A stretch of 64,000 nt of DNA, from contig NZ_CP047028.1 in the NCBI RefSeq assembly GCF_009796865.1, positions 3,100,001-3,164,000 on the forward strand, read 5' to 3'. Under the pieces are notes generated by a model. That model had not been told where the DNA came from. It was given only the letters and a program-made list of their open reading frames with translations, and made no database searches. Position numbers and translations under genes: made by a program. Origin of the DNA: Formosa sp. L2A11 (lineage in GTDB: Bacteria > Bacteroidota > Bacteroidia > Flavobacteriales > Flavobacteriaceae). Positions 9,227 through 17,684 of this stretch are shown here, piece by piece; position 1 is the stretch's first letter; the number at the start of each line of letters is the position of its first letter.

Positions 9227-10531
9227 TTATACAGTTTGTAATTGGTTAGTGTAAGCTTTTAGAATCTCGCTTTCAAAGTGAGAGTAGAATTCAGGATCGA
9301 AATTAGCTTCAGGGAGATTTTTCATAACATAATCCATATCACGATTTTCAGTAATCCAACGATCAAAAACTTCGTGACGCATGCGAATTCCAAAGGTGTT
9401 AATTCCTAAAAATGTATTTGTATCCTTATGATAAGCTACCGTAATACATTTTGTATCGTCTGTATGTTTCCAATGAAAATGCTGTTCGTGTTCCGATTTA
9501 TTTCTATCACTAAACACCCAACCGTATGTTTGATATTCGATATCTAAAAATTTTGCAGAGTTAAACCAATGTCCTGGTTTATATTCCATTTTATTGCCGC
9601 AAATAGTTTGGGCTAAAACTTCTCCCATCATACGACCTGTGTACCAAACAGCTTCAATTGGACGTCTGTTTCCTATAGCTTCATGCTGTTCTGCACAATC
9701 GCCAATCGCGTAAATATCTGGAATATTCGTTTCTAAAAAACGATTCACTTTTACACCACGACCTATATCTATACCAGAATCTCTAATAAAATCTATATTT
9801 GGAGCCACTCCAGCAGTAAGACCAACCACATTACACGGAATTTCTTCGCCTGTTTCTTCTATAATTATAGATTTTACTTTGCCATTTTCGTCTGAAACAA
9901 TTTCCTTTAAATTTGTAGAAAGTCGTAAATCTATATGATGATTTTTAATATGGCGGTTAATCATTTCGCTTTCACCACTTGGTAATACACCATTCCAAAA
10001 ACTATTTTCTCTTACCAAAAAGGTAACAGGAATACTACGGCTATTAAGCATTTCTGCCATTTCAATACCAATTAAACCACCACCAACAATAACGGCTCTT
10101 TTACACACCTCTTTATTAGGTGCATGTTTTTCTAAATTTTCTAAATCTTGTTTATGATACATCCCCATAACACCTTCTAAATCCTGTCCTGGCCAGCCAA
10201 ATTTATTAGGTTTACTTCCTGTAGCAATTACAAGTTTATCGTATTGTAATGTATCTCCTTCTGTAAAATGAAGTGTTTTTGTTTCTGTATCAACCTGCTT
10301 TACAAAGCCTTTCTTTAATTCTATTCTGTTTTTTTTCCAAAACCAATCTTCGTAAGGTTGTGTATGTTCAAACTTCATGTGCCCCATATACACATACATA
10401 AGTGCGGTACGCGAGAAAAAAAAATCTGTTTCTCCAGAAATTATAGTAATTTTTTTGTCAGAATTTTTTCTAATATGTCTCGCAAGCGTTACACCAGAAA
10501 TTCCGTTTCCAATAATGGCAATATGTTCCAT
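9227..10531 (-). CDS. NAD(P)/FAD-dependent oxidoreductase (pyridine nucleotide-disulfide reductase fold)
   Basis: A 434-residue flavoprotein with an N-terminal FAD-binding GNGISG motif, a second dinucleotide-binding motif (VIVGGGLIGIEMAE, about residue 150) and the late FAD motif IYAIGDCAE (about residue 275). These are the marks of the NirB/rubredoxin-reductase-like class. It is the first gene of a two-gene operon with the 4Fe-4S membrane protein. Together they look like a small NAD(P)H-linked redox chain. A possible -7 element (TATCTTTA, minus strand) lies at 10564-10571. No redox-active CxxC is evident, so a simple disulfide reductase role is unlikely. Confidence 0.87.
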   Translation of the reverse strand: MEHIAIIGNGISGVTLARHIRKNSDKKITIISGETDFFFSRTALMYVYMGHMKFEHTQPYEDWFWKKNRIELKKGFVKQVDTETKTLHFTEGDTLQYDKLVIATGSKPNKFGWPGQDLEGVMGMYHKQDLENLEKHAPNKEVCKRAVIVGGGLIGIEMAEMLNSRSIPVTFLVRENSFWNGVLPSGESEMINRHIKNHHIDLRLSTNLKEIVSDENGKVKSIIIEETGEEIPCNVVGLTAGVAPNIDFIRDSGIDIGRGVKVNRFLETNIPDIYAIGDCAEQHEAIGNRRPIEAVWYTGRMMGEVLAQTICGNKMEYKPGHWFNSAKFLDIEYQTYGWVFSDRNKSEHEQHFHWKHTDDTKCITVAYHKDTNTFLGINTFGIRMRHEVFDRWITENRDMDYVMKNLPEANFDPEFYSHFESEILKAYTNQLQTV

Positions 10532-10839
10532 AGATTAATTGTTATCTCATGTTAGGTCGTATTTAAAGATAAGAACTTATTTGCATCACTTAATTTAGAA
10601 AGTGTTTAAATTAGAATGCTTTTGTAAGGATTAATTAAAACTATAAATCATTCATTTTTCTAATTAAATAAAGGTTGCACTACTTATAAACGCTTCAATA
10701 AGCTGCAATTAAATCTTTACTCAAACACTATAAAAGAGTTACTTACTTGAGTTTAAATTTAAATGATATCAAAAATAAATAGCAATTTTAAGTTACCAAA
10801 TGTAAAGTATTGTATACATTTGTATAAAAATAATAGATT
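10532..10839. other. Intergenic region between divergent genes
   Basis: 308 bases between the divergent oxidoreductase and small membrane protein genes. It holds a possible -7 element for the oxidoreductase (TATCTTTA, 10564-10571, minus) and the promoter and palindrome at 10811-10822 for the rightward operon. Nothing else is apparent. Confidence 0.5.
10811..10822 (+). promoter_or_regulatory. Promoter -7 element with overlapping palindrome
   Basis: TACATTTG (10815-10822) fits the Bacteroidota TAnnTTTG element, 18 bases before the ATG at 10840. It overlaps the perfect palindrome TGTATACA (10811-10818). A palindrome on the -7 element is a reasonable place for the XRE regulator encoded at the end of this operon to bind. 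No TTG is seen at the expected -33 position. Confidence 0.45.
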
Positions 10840-11304
10840 ATGAAAACACAAATACTTCCAAACTGGTGCAAGAAATTAGGTTTAGCACTATTTATTATAT
10901 TCGCGATTTTAGGTTCTGGAGATAGTATGATAAATGGCTTTGTTGATGGTGGTAATTCTTATCAACCAGTAGAAGAACAACTGCAACATATAGAACATAA
11001 ATTACCACCTAAAAGTGAAGTATCTGTTTTCGAAGATTATTTCGGAGAAAAAACTTATCACTATTTTCAAGTCTTCTCTTTTTTAGGGATTTTAATGTAC
11101 ATGCTATCTAAAGAAAAAATTGAAGATGATTATATTAACACATTACGATTAGAATCTTACCAATTCACTGTACTTTTCGGAATTGTAATCTCAATACTAT
11201 TATATGCTTTTTCAAAACAAATTACGCTTAACATAGATTACTTTATTCAACTATTCATGTATTTCTATTTAATTACATTCTTTATTAAAAAACGTATCTA
11301 CTAA
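10840..11304 (+). CDS. Small membrane protein, copy 1 of a tandem pair
   Basis: 154 residues with about four hydrophobic segments (about 13-32, 75-95, 108-125, 130-150) and a conserved cytoplasmic motif SKEKIEDDYINTLRLESY. I recognise the type as a membrane protein commonly found beside small XRE regulators in Flavobacteriia, but no function is established. It is followed after 11 bases by a close paralogue. Both begin with the same residues (MKTQILPNWCKKLGLA), which points to recent tandem duplication. It is the first gene of a four-gene operon ending with a DNA-binding protein. Confidence 0.75.
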   Translation: MKTQILPNWCKKLGLALFIIFAILGSGDSMINGFVDGGNSYQPVEEQLQHIEHKLPPKSEVSVFEDYFGEKTYHYFQVFSFLGILMYMLSKEKIEDDYINTLRLESYQFTVLFGIVISILLYAFSKQITLNIDYFIQLFMYFYLITFFIKKRIY

Positions 11305-11614
11305 AATAATCTATTATGAAAACACAAATACTACCAAACTGGTGTAAGAAATTAGGTTTAGCAATTTTTATTATATTTTCAATCATAGGAGGAGGAGACG
11401 ATTTTGCCAGTGGTTTTAATGAAGGGTATAATGCTACTCGAGATAGAGATGAAAAACTCGGAAATACAGAACATAAATTACAACCAATGCATGATGTTGT
11501 TATTTTCAAAGATTATTTCGGAAGAAAAACAATACATTATTTTTATGCAATATCGTTCTTAGGGATTTTAATGTACATGCTATCTAAAGAAAAAATTGAA
11601 GATGATTATATTAA
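11083..11614 (+). repeat. Tandem gene duplication with 56-base identical block
   Basis: The two 154-codon genes are offset by 476 bases. Bases 11083-11138 of the first are identical to 11559-11614 of the second, and the first 45 or so bases of each gene are nearly identical. The stretches between differ more. Such patchy identity fits duplication followed by selection or gene conversion on the SKEKIEDDYI region. Confidence 0.8.
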
Positions 11615-11780
11615 TTCATTACGTTTAGAGTCTTATAAATTCACAGCTATTTTTGGTATTATAGTCTCAATACTTTTATATGCTTTTTCTAAAGAAATTA
11701 AACTAGGATTGGATTATTTTTTATCCTTATTCATGTCTATCTATTTAATTATATTTTGCATAAAAAAACGACTTTACTGA
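11316..11780 (+). CDS. Small membrane protein, copy 2 of a tandem pair
   Basis: 154 residues, same length and topology as its neighbour 11 bases upstream. The N-terminus and the SKEKIEDDYINSLRLESY block are conserved, while the extracytoplasmic loop (about residues 30-65) has diverged. Its stop overlaps the ATG of a 43-codon gene by one base (TGATG), so translation is coupled. Membrane role is unknown; a sensor or partner for the XRE regulator is an inference from the operon only. Confidence 0.75.
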   Translation: MKTQILPNWCKKLGLAIFIIFSIIGGGDDFASGFNEGYNATRDRDEKLGNTEHKLQPMHDVVIFKDYFGRKTIHYFYAISFLGILMYMLSKEKIEDDYINSLRLESYKFTAIFGIIVSILLYAFSKEIKLGLDYFLSLFMSIYLIIFCIKKRLY

Positions 11781-11911
11781 TGACTAAAATTGTACTGACA
11801 ATACTCTTAACCATATTATCAAAAGAGATCAATTTCAGCTTCTTCAGTATTTTTATTCTATTAGCATTTCTCTTTTTAATTATACGCTTCTTTAAAAAAC
11901 AATTTTATTAA
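11780..11911 (+). CDS. 43-residue single-span membrane protein
   Basis: This short frame begins at the ATG in TGATG at the end of the preceding gene and ends in TAATG, overlapping the next gene's ATG at 11911. It encodes a basic start (MTK), one hydrophobic helix (about 21-36, FFSIFILLAFLFLIIR) and a basic tail (RFFKKQFY). One-base overlaps on both sides and the lack of any gap make it very likely to be translated. The function is unknown. It may contact the paired membrane proteins upstream. Confidence 0.7.
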   Translation: MTKIVLTILLTILSKEINFSFFSIFILLAFLFLIIRFFKKQFY

Positions 11912-12105
11912 TGACAAATTTAGTTAAAGTAGAACGCGCAAGACACGATTTAACTCAGGCACAATTAGCCGACGAACTCGGTGTGTCTAGACAAACTATT
12001 CATGCCATAGAAAGAAACAAATTTAATCCTTCGGTTATATTGGCTATAAAAATGGCACGCTTTTTTAAAGTAACCGTAGAGTATCTTTTCGATATTGAAG
12101 AATAG
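11911..12105 (+). CDS. XRE-family helix-turn-helix transcriptional regulator
   Basis: A 64-residue protein that is essentially one HTH domain: RHDLTQAQLADELGVSRQTI and HAIERNKFNPSVILAIKMAR, ending in FKVTVEYLFDIEE. This is the short YozG-like type that is usually encoded with a small membrane protein. It is the last gene of the coupled chain 10840-12105. A likely role is autoregulation at the operon promoter, possibly at the palindrome at 10811-10818. Confidence 0.9.
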   Translation: MTNLVKVERARHDLTQAQLADELGVSRQTIHAIERNKFNPSVILAIKMARFFKVTVEYLFDIEE

Positions 12106-12221
12106 TTAAAAAAGACTTCGAAAACATATATTTTATTTTATTCCTTAATTTAAACTTTGGGAAAACTTTAAAATTATTGTTTAATGTTTTAAACTATTTT
12201 CGGAGTTCAGAAAACTATTCT

Positions 12222-13238
12222 ATGAAATTACTTAATTGCCTATTTTTTTTATTCCTTTTTAGTGTACTCTCTTGTCAGACACAAACACAAACTCCAAAAA
12301 TTAATGGTGTAAGTTTTGTATCTTCTAGAGATTCTGTTAGCGGTAATCATGTAAAACCTCTTATTACTATTCATTCAAATTATGCTGCTGTTATGCCTTT
12401 TGGGTATATACAAGATCTAAATCATCCAGATGTTAAATATAATACGGACAGACAGTGGTATGGAGAAACACGATCTGGTGCGAAACATTATGTAGAAGAA
12501 CTGCAAAAGCAAAACATAAAAGTGATGCTTAAACCTCAAATTTGGGTAAGACACGGAGAATTTACAGGAAATATTATAATGAAAAATGAAGACAACTGGA
12601 AAATTCTAGAAGCTTCGTACTCTAAATTCATTATGGCCTATGCGCAATTAGCAGAAGAATCTCAGGTTGATATGTTTTGTATTGGCACAGAATTAGAACA
12701 ATTTATTACTGCAAGACCAGAGTATTGGAAAATGTTAATTCAAGATATTAAAAAAGTATATTCTGGTAAATTAACGTATGCATCTAATTGGGATGAATTT
12801 GAGAAAACACCTTTCTGGGACGATTTAGATTATATTGGTGTTAACGCCTACTTTCCGGTAAGTCCTAAGAAAACACCAAGTTTTGAAGATGCTCTTGAAG
12901 GTTTAAAACCGTATAAAAAGAACGTTGAAACCTTTTCTAAGCAACACAATAAACCCATTTTATTTACAGAATTTGGTTACAGAAGTGTAGATTATAGCGG
13001 AAAAGCGCCATGGAACAGTGATCGTGCCATGACACAAGTTAATCTTGATGCTCAAGTAAATTGCACCAAAGCATTATTTGAAACCTTTTGGGGAGAAGAA
13101 TGGTTTGCAGGTGGGTTTGTTTGGAAATGGTTTATAAACCATGATGAATCTGGAGGTGAAGACGATTCTAGATTTACCCCACAAAACAAACCTGTAGAAC
13201 AGGTGATTAAGTCGTATTACAATACCTTTTCTAGCTAA
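12222..13238 (+). CDS. GH113-like glycoside hydrolase lipoprotein
   Basis: This is a surface or periplasmic TIM-barrel hydrolase. The start at 12222 is chosen because it gives a good lipoprotein signal (MKLLNCLFFLFLFSVLSC, Cys18); an upstream ATG at 12177 would bury it. In the 338-residue product the likely acid/base glutamate lies in CIGTELEQF (E157) and the likely nucleophile in ILFTEFGYR (E250), the spacing expected for clan GH-A enzymes. GH113 contains endo-beta-mannanases, so mannan is a candidate substrate, but specificity cannot be read here. It stands alone, without other polysaccharide-utilisation genes. Confidence 0.8.
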   Translation: MKLLNCLFFLFLFSVLSCQTQTQTPKINGVSFVSSRDSVSGNHVKPLITIHSNYAAVMPFGYIQDLNHPDVKYNTDRQWYGETRSGAKHYVEELQKQNIKVMLKPQIWVRHGEFTGNIIMKNEDNWKILEASYSKFIMAYAQLAEESQVDMFCIGTELEQFITARPEYWKMLIQDIKKVYSGKLTYASNWDEFEKTPFWDDLDYIGVNAYFPVSPKKTPSFEDALEGLKPYKKNVETFSKQHNKPILFTEFGYRSVDYSGKAPWNSDRAMTQVNLDAQVNCTKALFETFWGEEWFAGGFVWKWFINHDESGGEDDSRFTPQNKPVEQVIKSYYNTFSS

Positions 13239-13308
13239 AACCATTCGATTAATGATTAAATTTTATTAAATTAGTTAAGTTTTAAAAAATCTCAAAAAAC
13301 TCACTAAT

Positions 13309-13476
13309 ATGAATAAAGAAAGAATTGTAGGCGCAATACTATTTACAGTAGGTGTAATAATTCAATTCACTCCACTAGAAGGTGGTATTACTGGAATTAT
13401 TTCTGCCATGGCAATTGGAGCTGGATTTGGAGCACTTTTAATAGGTAAAATTGATAAATCGATATTTAGATCTTAA
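13309..13476 (+). CDS. Small two-helix membrane protein (55 residues)
   Basis: The frame encodes MNKERIVGAILFTVGVIIQF, a short turn, and a second glycine-rich helix (GIISAMAIGAGFGALLIGKI). Its stop (13474-13476) abuts the stop of the convergent gene. The amphipathic start, two clean helices and basic termini look like a real small membrane protein. Similar short Gly-rich proteins are common in Flavobacteriia. No function is known. Confidence 0.6.
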   Translation: MNKERIVGAILFTVGVIIQFTPLEGGITGIISAMAIGAGFGALLIGKIDKSIFRS

Positions 13477-14337
13477 TTAATTATTGAGATTGGTTTCATA
13501 AAAATCTTTAATAATCTCTAATGTAGATTTATGAGATCTTCCAGCAGCTGTCTTATAATCTGAAGGCACATCATCTGCACCGCTTTTAATGCCTTCATAA
13601 ATACCTGCAATAATAGTTCCTAGAAATTCACCTAGCGCTCCAATTCTATCCGCTTTATAGTCTTTAACCGAAACAGAATGATACACCAGTTTTGTTTGAT
13701 ATACTTGATTTATAAGACTTGTAAGTTCATGTTGTGTAATACCATTTCCTACTAAATTATATACATTTCCGTTATGTTTATTTCCTAAAAGCATTTTGGC
13801 ATAAGCGAAACCTAACTCTGCTCTGCTTGTATAGGTACATATACCTTCTGCAGCACAATTTTTAATTTCACCGTCTTTTACATACGTATCTATATATTCC
13901 AAATCTGGTTCTATATAAATTCCATTTCTACCAATCACATAGTCTAATCCAGAGTTTATAATATCTTGTTCTGTTTGTCTGTTTGTTTGTACAATTGGGC
14001 TAAATGCATTGCCTTCTTCTGCCCCTACAATACTAGTGTATACTATTTTTTTGACATTATTTTGCTTTGCGGCTTCAATTACATTTCTATGCTGAATAAT
14101 TCGTTTTTGCGGATCGTCCATACCTGAAACCAATAATACACTATCTATACCTTGTAAAGCGGCATCGAATTGCTCTCGGTTATTATAATCTCCTTCACGA
14201 ACTTCTACACCCAGATGTTTTGCTTTTTCAGGTGTTCTTGCTATACCAATAACTTGATTCGTTCCAAGTTCCTTTACAAGAGTTTGTATTATGGAAGCTC
14301 CTAATTTTCCACTTGCTGATGTAACTGCTATTTTCAT
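13477..14337 (-). CDS. NmrA/QorB-like NAD(P)H-binding quinone oxidoreductase
   Basis: A 286-residue atypical SDR protein with the N-terminal NAD(P)-binding pattern AVTSASGKLGASI and the segments LLVSGMDD and KIVYTSIVG. It lacks a classical YxxxK pair. The length and pattern match QorB, an NAD(P)H:quinone reductase. It is a single-gene unit. Upstream is one of three GGTTAAT pair sites with a degenerate -7 element at a fixed distance, shared with the moaF-like and zinc-ribbon genes. This suggests control by the AraC regulator at 18334-19197. Confidence 0.82.
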   Translation of the reverse strand: MKIAVTSASGKLGASIIQTLVKELGTNQVIGIARTPEKAKHLGVEVREGDYNNREQFDAALQGIDSVLLVSGMDDPQKRIIQHRNVIEAAKQNNVKKIVYTSIVGAEEGNAFSPIVQTNRQTEQDIINSGLDYVIGRNGIYIEPDLEYIDTYVKDGEIKNCAAEGICTYTSRAELGFAYAKMLLGNKHNGNVYNLVGNGITQHELTSLINQVYQTKLVYHSVSVKDYKADRIGALGEFLGTIIAGIYEGIKSGADDVPSDYKTAAGRSHKSTLEIIKDFYETNLNN

Positions 14338-14360
14338 AAAATCCTAAACTTTTAGAATAA

Positions 14361-14422
14361 CAAAGGTGATAAATACATGCTTAGTCTTAGAGATTAATCT
14401 TGGACTAAAAATGGTTAATGTA
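14361..14422 (-). promoter_or_regulatory. AraC-type paired site and -7 element upstream of qorB-like gene
   Basis: GATTAATCTT (14392-14401) and GGTTAATGTA (14413-14422) are direct repeats with a 21-base period. A degenerate minus-strand -7 element, CACCTTTG, lies at 14361-14368. There are 23 bases between it and the nearer repeat. The ATG is at 14337. The same arrangement recurs at 17623-17684 and 18260-18321. Confidence 0.65.
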
Positions 14423-14441
14423 TAACCAAATTGATTTAATC

Positions 14442-15107
14442 TTACTGCATAGAAAACACAGCTGCTTCTATTTGTAATTGAGCCATATCTATGAGATCCT
14501 TAGTGTTTAGAGGTTTTAAAATAGATAACTCTGTACACCCTAAAACAACTGGATATTTAGCTGAATATTTATTAATAAGTAAATGATATTTCTTAATTAC
14601 CTCTGTAGTTTCTGTTTGATTGTAAACTTGTATTCTTACGGTATCTATAAAATTCATATCCGATTCTGAAGGTAACACAACCTCAATCCCATGCGATTTA
14701 AAATGAGAAGTTATATACTTTGATTGCATGGAAAATAAAGACCCAAATAATACTATTTTGGTACATTTAAGCACTTTTAACTTAGCGATAGTTAAATGTA
14801 TTGGATGGAGAATATTTGCATTAATTTTTAATCGGTCTACGGTTTCATGCAGTGTGATATTAGGAATGATAATATTTTGACATTGAAACGCATCCATTCT
14901 TTTTAAATAATCTTGAGTTACAAGGTCTAATTCTGATGATGCATTTGGTAACAATGCATTTATTGAATTAAAATCGACATTATACAACAATAAAGGGCAC
15001 GTACTATAACCGCCTTTTTTATTGTTATACAATGCGTTTAATTCACTTAAATAATAGGATGTCGTTCTGCTCCCTAAACCTAATACACCAAGTTGCACTT
15101 TTTCCAT
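14442..15107 (-). CDS. Aspartate/glutamate racemase-like protein
   Basis: A 221-residue member of the Asp/Glu/hydantoin racemase fold, seen from GVLGLGSRTTSYYLSELN at the start and VVLGCTELSIL near the end (Cys191). Racemases of this family use two cysteines. At the first position, where PCNTAH is usual, this protein has IPNITLH (N83), so one catalytic cysteine is missing. It may be a one-cysteine isomerase, a racemase with altered specificity, or inactive. It is third in an operon after egtB and egtD with a gap of three bases, which suggests a role linked to thiol-histidine metabolism. That link is inferred. Confidence 0.8.
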   Translation of the reverse strand: MEKVQLGVLGLGSRTTSYYLSELNALYNNKKGGYSTCPLLLYNVDFNSINALLPNASSELDLVTQDYLKRMDAFQCQNIIIPNITLHETVDRLKINANILHPIHLTIAKLKVLKCTKIVLFGSLFSMQSKYITSHFKSHGIEVVLPSESDMNFIDTVRIQVYNQTETTEVIKKYHLLINKYSAKYPVVLGCTELSILKPLNTKDLIDMAQLQIEAAVFSMQ

Positions 15108-15110
15108 TTT

Positions 15111-16112
15111 TTAAGATCTTGAAAGAATATAATCTGCAAAATAGGCTTTGCTATCCATAATTTTGGTTTGTAAATCAAAATCTGTATTTTCAATAATTTT
15201 CGAGATCAGTGCATCATTATATTTTCTTGAAATCTCTGTGTGTATTTTTTCTCCTTTAGAGAAATTAAAAGTTTTTCCAATTGCTTTTATAGTTACTATT
15301 TGCTTTGCAGTACTTTCGATATAACTTTTAGCAACTCCAGTTTCTTCATTGTATTCTGGCTGATGTTTAAACTGATTTAAATTAAAATCCCCGCCCAATT
15401 CCGTATTAATTCTATCTAGTAAATTAAGGTTAAAAGCGGCTGTTATTCCTTTACTATCATGATAAGCTGGCAAAACAATGTCTATAGACTTCATTAAATC
15501 TACCCCTAATAATAATTTATCACCAGTGTTCAGATTGTTACCCAAATTATAAATAAATTGAGACGCTTCAGTATCTGTCATGTTCCCAATATTAGATCCT
15601 AAAAATAAAATAACTTTAGGATGCTTACTTTCTTTTAAAGCATCTAAAACCTTAAAATAATCGCCTTGTTTAGTTTTTACAGACACATTTGGTAATTCTG
15701 TATTTAAATCCTTTTTTAGAAGTTGTAATGCATTTGACGAAATGTCTATAGGAAAATAATCGAACTTATAATTTTGAGTATCTAAACATTTTAGTAATTC
15801 TTTAGTTTTTAGTCCATCTCCAGCACCAAGTTCAATTAATTCAAAATAAGTATTTGTCTGTAAATCTAATCCTTCAATTAACTCATCTGTTTTATGCTGA
15901 AAAATATTTAATTCACTACGTGTTAAATAGTATTCTGGCAGATTCATAATTTCAACAAATAATGCGTCTCCTTTTTTATCGTAAAAATATTTTGATGGCA
16001 AAGTTTTTTCATGGAGTTCTAGTCCTTGTTTTACTTCGGTTGCAAATTCACATAATGTTTTATCCTCTTTACTTTGAGATATTTCGGTATTTCTTCTAAG
16101 TGTTTTTATCAT
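15111..16112 (-). CDS. egtD: L-histidine N-alpha-methyltransferase EgtD
   Basis: EgtD trimethylates histidine to hercynine with S-adenosylmethionine, the first step of ergothioneine synthesis. The 333 residues have the family length. Motifs include MNLPEYYLTRSE (about 56-67), the SAM loop IELGAGDGLKT (about 93-103), LFLGSNIGNMT and GVDLMKS. It begins at the base directly after the egtB stop, so the two are certainly co-transcribed. Partners egtA, egtC and egtE are not in the window. Confidence 0.93.
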   Translation of the reverse strand: MIKTLRRNTEISQSKEDKTLCEFATEVKQGLELHEKTLPSKYFYDKKGDALFVEIMNLPEYYLTRSELNIFQHKTDELIEGLDLQTNTYFELIELGAGDGLKTKELLKCLDTQNYKFDYFPIDISSNALQLLKKDLNTELPNVSVKTKQGDYFKVLDALKESKHPKVILFLGSNIGNMTDTEASQFIYNLGNNLNTGDKLLLGVDLMKSIDIVLPAYHDSKGITAAFNLNLLDRINTELGGDFNLNQFKHQPEYNEETGVAKSYIESTAKQIVTIKAIGKTFNFSKGEKIHTEISRKYNDALISKIIENTDFDLQTKIMDSKAYFADYILSRS

Positions 16113-17261
16113 CTATTTTACTAATCTAATTCCGGTAAATTGCCATCTTTCCGAAGGGTTGAAAAAATTACGATATGTTGGTCGGCTATGGTTTGTAGAA
16201 GTTGCCGCAGAAGCACCTCTCAACACCATTTTGTTGCTCATAAACTTTCCGTTATATTCACCTAAAGCACCATTTTCTTTAACAAAATTGGGGTAAGGTA
16301 AATATGCACTATTAGTCCATTCCCAACGTTTGCCCCAATCAAATTTACTAGCAGCGATTTCCCATTCAAATTCTGTTGGTAATCGCATCCCTTTCCATTC
16401 TGCAAAGGCATTAGCTTCGTAAAAGTTAATATGAATTAAAATTGCGTTTTTATCTACTTTTTGTAATCCTCCTAGTGTGTAATAATGCCATTCATTATCA
16501 ATCTTATGCCAATATAATGGCGAATTAATAACATTTTCATTGACCCAAGACCAACCATCATCCAACCATAAATTAAAATCTGAATATCCACCAGACTCCA
16601 TAAATTCAAGGTATTCACCATTTGTTACTAACTTATTTTCGATTTCAAAAGCATTTAAATAGACTTTATGAACACCTAATTCGTTATCGTAACAAAAATC
16701 ATTTTCTTGATAGCCAACAGTATAAAGACCAGCATCTATTTTAAAACTTCCAGATGTCTTGTTTGCATCTTTAACCAAATTGTATTTAGAATTAAAAACA
16801 GGAAATATCGGATTGTGACCAAACATATATTTTACATCTGTAATTAATAATTCCTGATGTTGTTGTTCATGATTTAAGCCTAGAACAACAATATCTATAA
16901 TCTTTTTATCTGTAAGATTATCTAAGAAATCAATCATACTTTCATCTACATGTCTACGATACTCTAAAATTTTATTTGTGCTTGGTCTAGACATATTACC
17001 TCTGTTAGATTGTAAAACTCTATCGCCAGCATTATTATAGTAACTGTTAAACAAAAAATTAAAATCGGAATTAAAATCGGTGTAGTCTGTTACATAATTT
17101 TTCAAAATAAAAGTTTCAAAAAACCATGTAGTATGTGCTAAATGCCATTTGGGAGGACTTGCAAACTGAACCACTTGTATCGCATAATCTTCTATATCTA
17201 AATGATTACAGAACATTACTGTTTGATCTCTAATTGCTTTATATTTTGAACTTAGACACAT
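16113..17261 (-). CDS. egtB: Ergothioneine sulfoxide synthase EgtB
   Basis: EgtB is the iron enzyme that joins a thiol to hercynine using oxygen. The N-terminal DinB-like domain carries the three-histidine iron site: HLAHTTWFF (H43) and LNHEQQHQELL (H131, H135). The C-terminal FGE/sulfatase-modifying domain runs from about residue 165 to the end, with WLDDGWSWV, RLPTEFEWE and a final FTGIRLVK. The motif QSNRGNMSRPST (about 85-96) corresponds to a conserved arginine-containing loop. It is first in the egtB-egtD-racemase-like operon. Whether the thiol donor is gamma-glutamylcysteine or cysteine cannot be settled, as no egtA is visible. Confidence 0.92.
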   Translation of the reverse strand: MCLSSKYKAIRDQTVMFCNHLDIEDYAIQVVQFASPPKWHLAHTTWFFETFILKNYVTDYTDFNSDFNFLFNSYYNNAGDRVLQSNRGNMSRPSTNKILEYRRHVDESMIDFLDNLTDKKIIDIVVLGLNHEQQHQELLITDVKYMFGHNPIFPVFNSKYNLVKDANKTSGSFKIDAGLYTVGYQENDFCYDNELGVHKVYLNAFEIENKLVTNGEYLEFMESGGYSDFNLWLDDGWSWVNENVINSPLYWHKIDNEWHYYTLGGLQKVDKNAILIHINFYEANAFAEWKGMRLPTEFEWEIAASKFDWGKRWEWTNSAYLPYPNFVKENGALGEYNGKFMSNKMVLRGASAATSTNHSRPTYRNFFNPSERWQFTGIRLVK

Positions 17262-17411
17262 TTAAATTGAGGATTGAATATTGTATTCATATAAACTTAC
17301 TAAAATAACAGATTAAAAAACATTAATACAACAATAATTATTGAATAATATTTCGAATTTAATAATAAATTAACTTTAGTATATTTTAATATCTGCAAAA
17401 TTAATAAGTAA

Positions 17412-17606
17412 TTAAGCTTGTTTTAACGCTATCAATTCTTTTTCTAACGCATCTGCTTTAGCTTTAAATTTTTCCATGGCTTTTTTTAGTTGACCGACTT
17501 TCTTTAATAAATCGTCGTCTTGAATGGCTTGATAGATTGTCTTTCCTTCTGAGGCTTTAAATTTAGATGTGCCTCCGCATGTTGGGCAAATTGTTACTTG
17601 ACTCAT
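17412..17606 (-). CDS. Small zinc-ribbon / coiled-coil protein
   Basis: A 64-residue protein with one CPTCGG knuckle (C7, C10) followed by a charged helix predicted to form a coiled coil (about 30-62, KKVGQLKKAMEKFKAKADAL). A single CxxC pair could bind metal as a dimer. It is monocistronic. Upstream (17623-17684) lies a GGTTAAT-type pair plus a degenerate -7 element like those of the qorB- and moaF-like genes, so the three are probably co-regulated. The function is unknown. Confidence 0.75.
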   Translation of the reverse strand: MSQVTICPTCGGTSKFKASEGKTIYQAIQDDDLLKKVGQLKKAMEKFKAKADALEKELIALKQA

Positions 17607-17622
17607 ATTATTATTTTTAATA

Positions 17623-17684
17623 CAAAGTTCTGTTTATTGTAGAATTATAGAAAGGTGAATAGTTGTTTTTAAATGGTTAATATG
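17623..17684 (-). promoter_or_regulatory. AraC-type paired site and -7 element upstream of zinc-ribbon gene
   Basis: GGTGAATAGT (17654-17663) and GGTTAATATG (17675-17684) repeat with a 21-base period. A degenerate minus-strand -7 element, GAACTTTG, lies at 17623-17630, again with 23 bases between it and the nearer repeat. The gene starts at 17606. This is the most diverged of the three copies. Confidence 0.6.
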
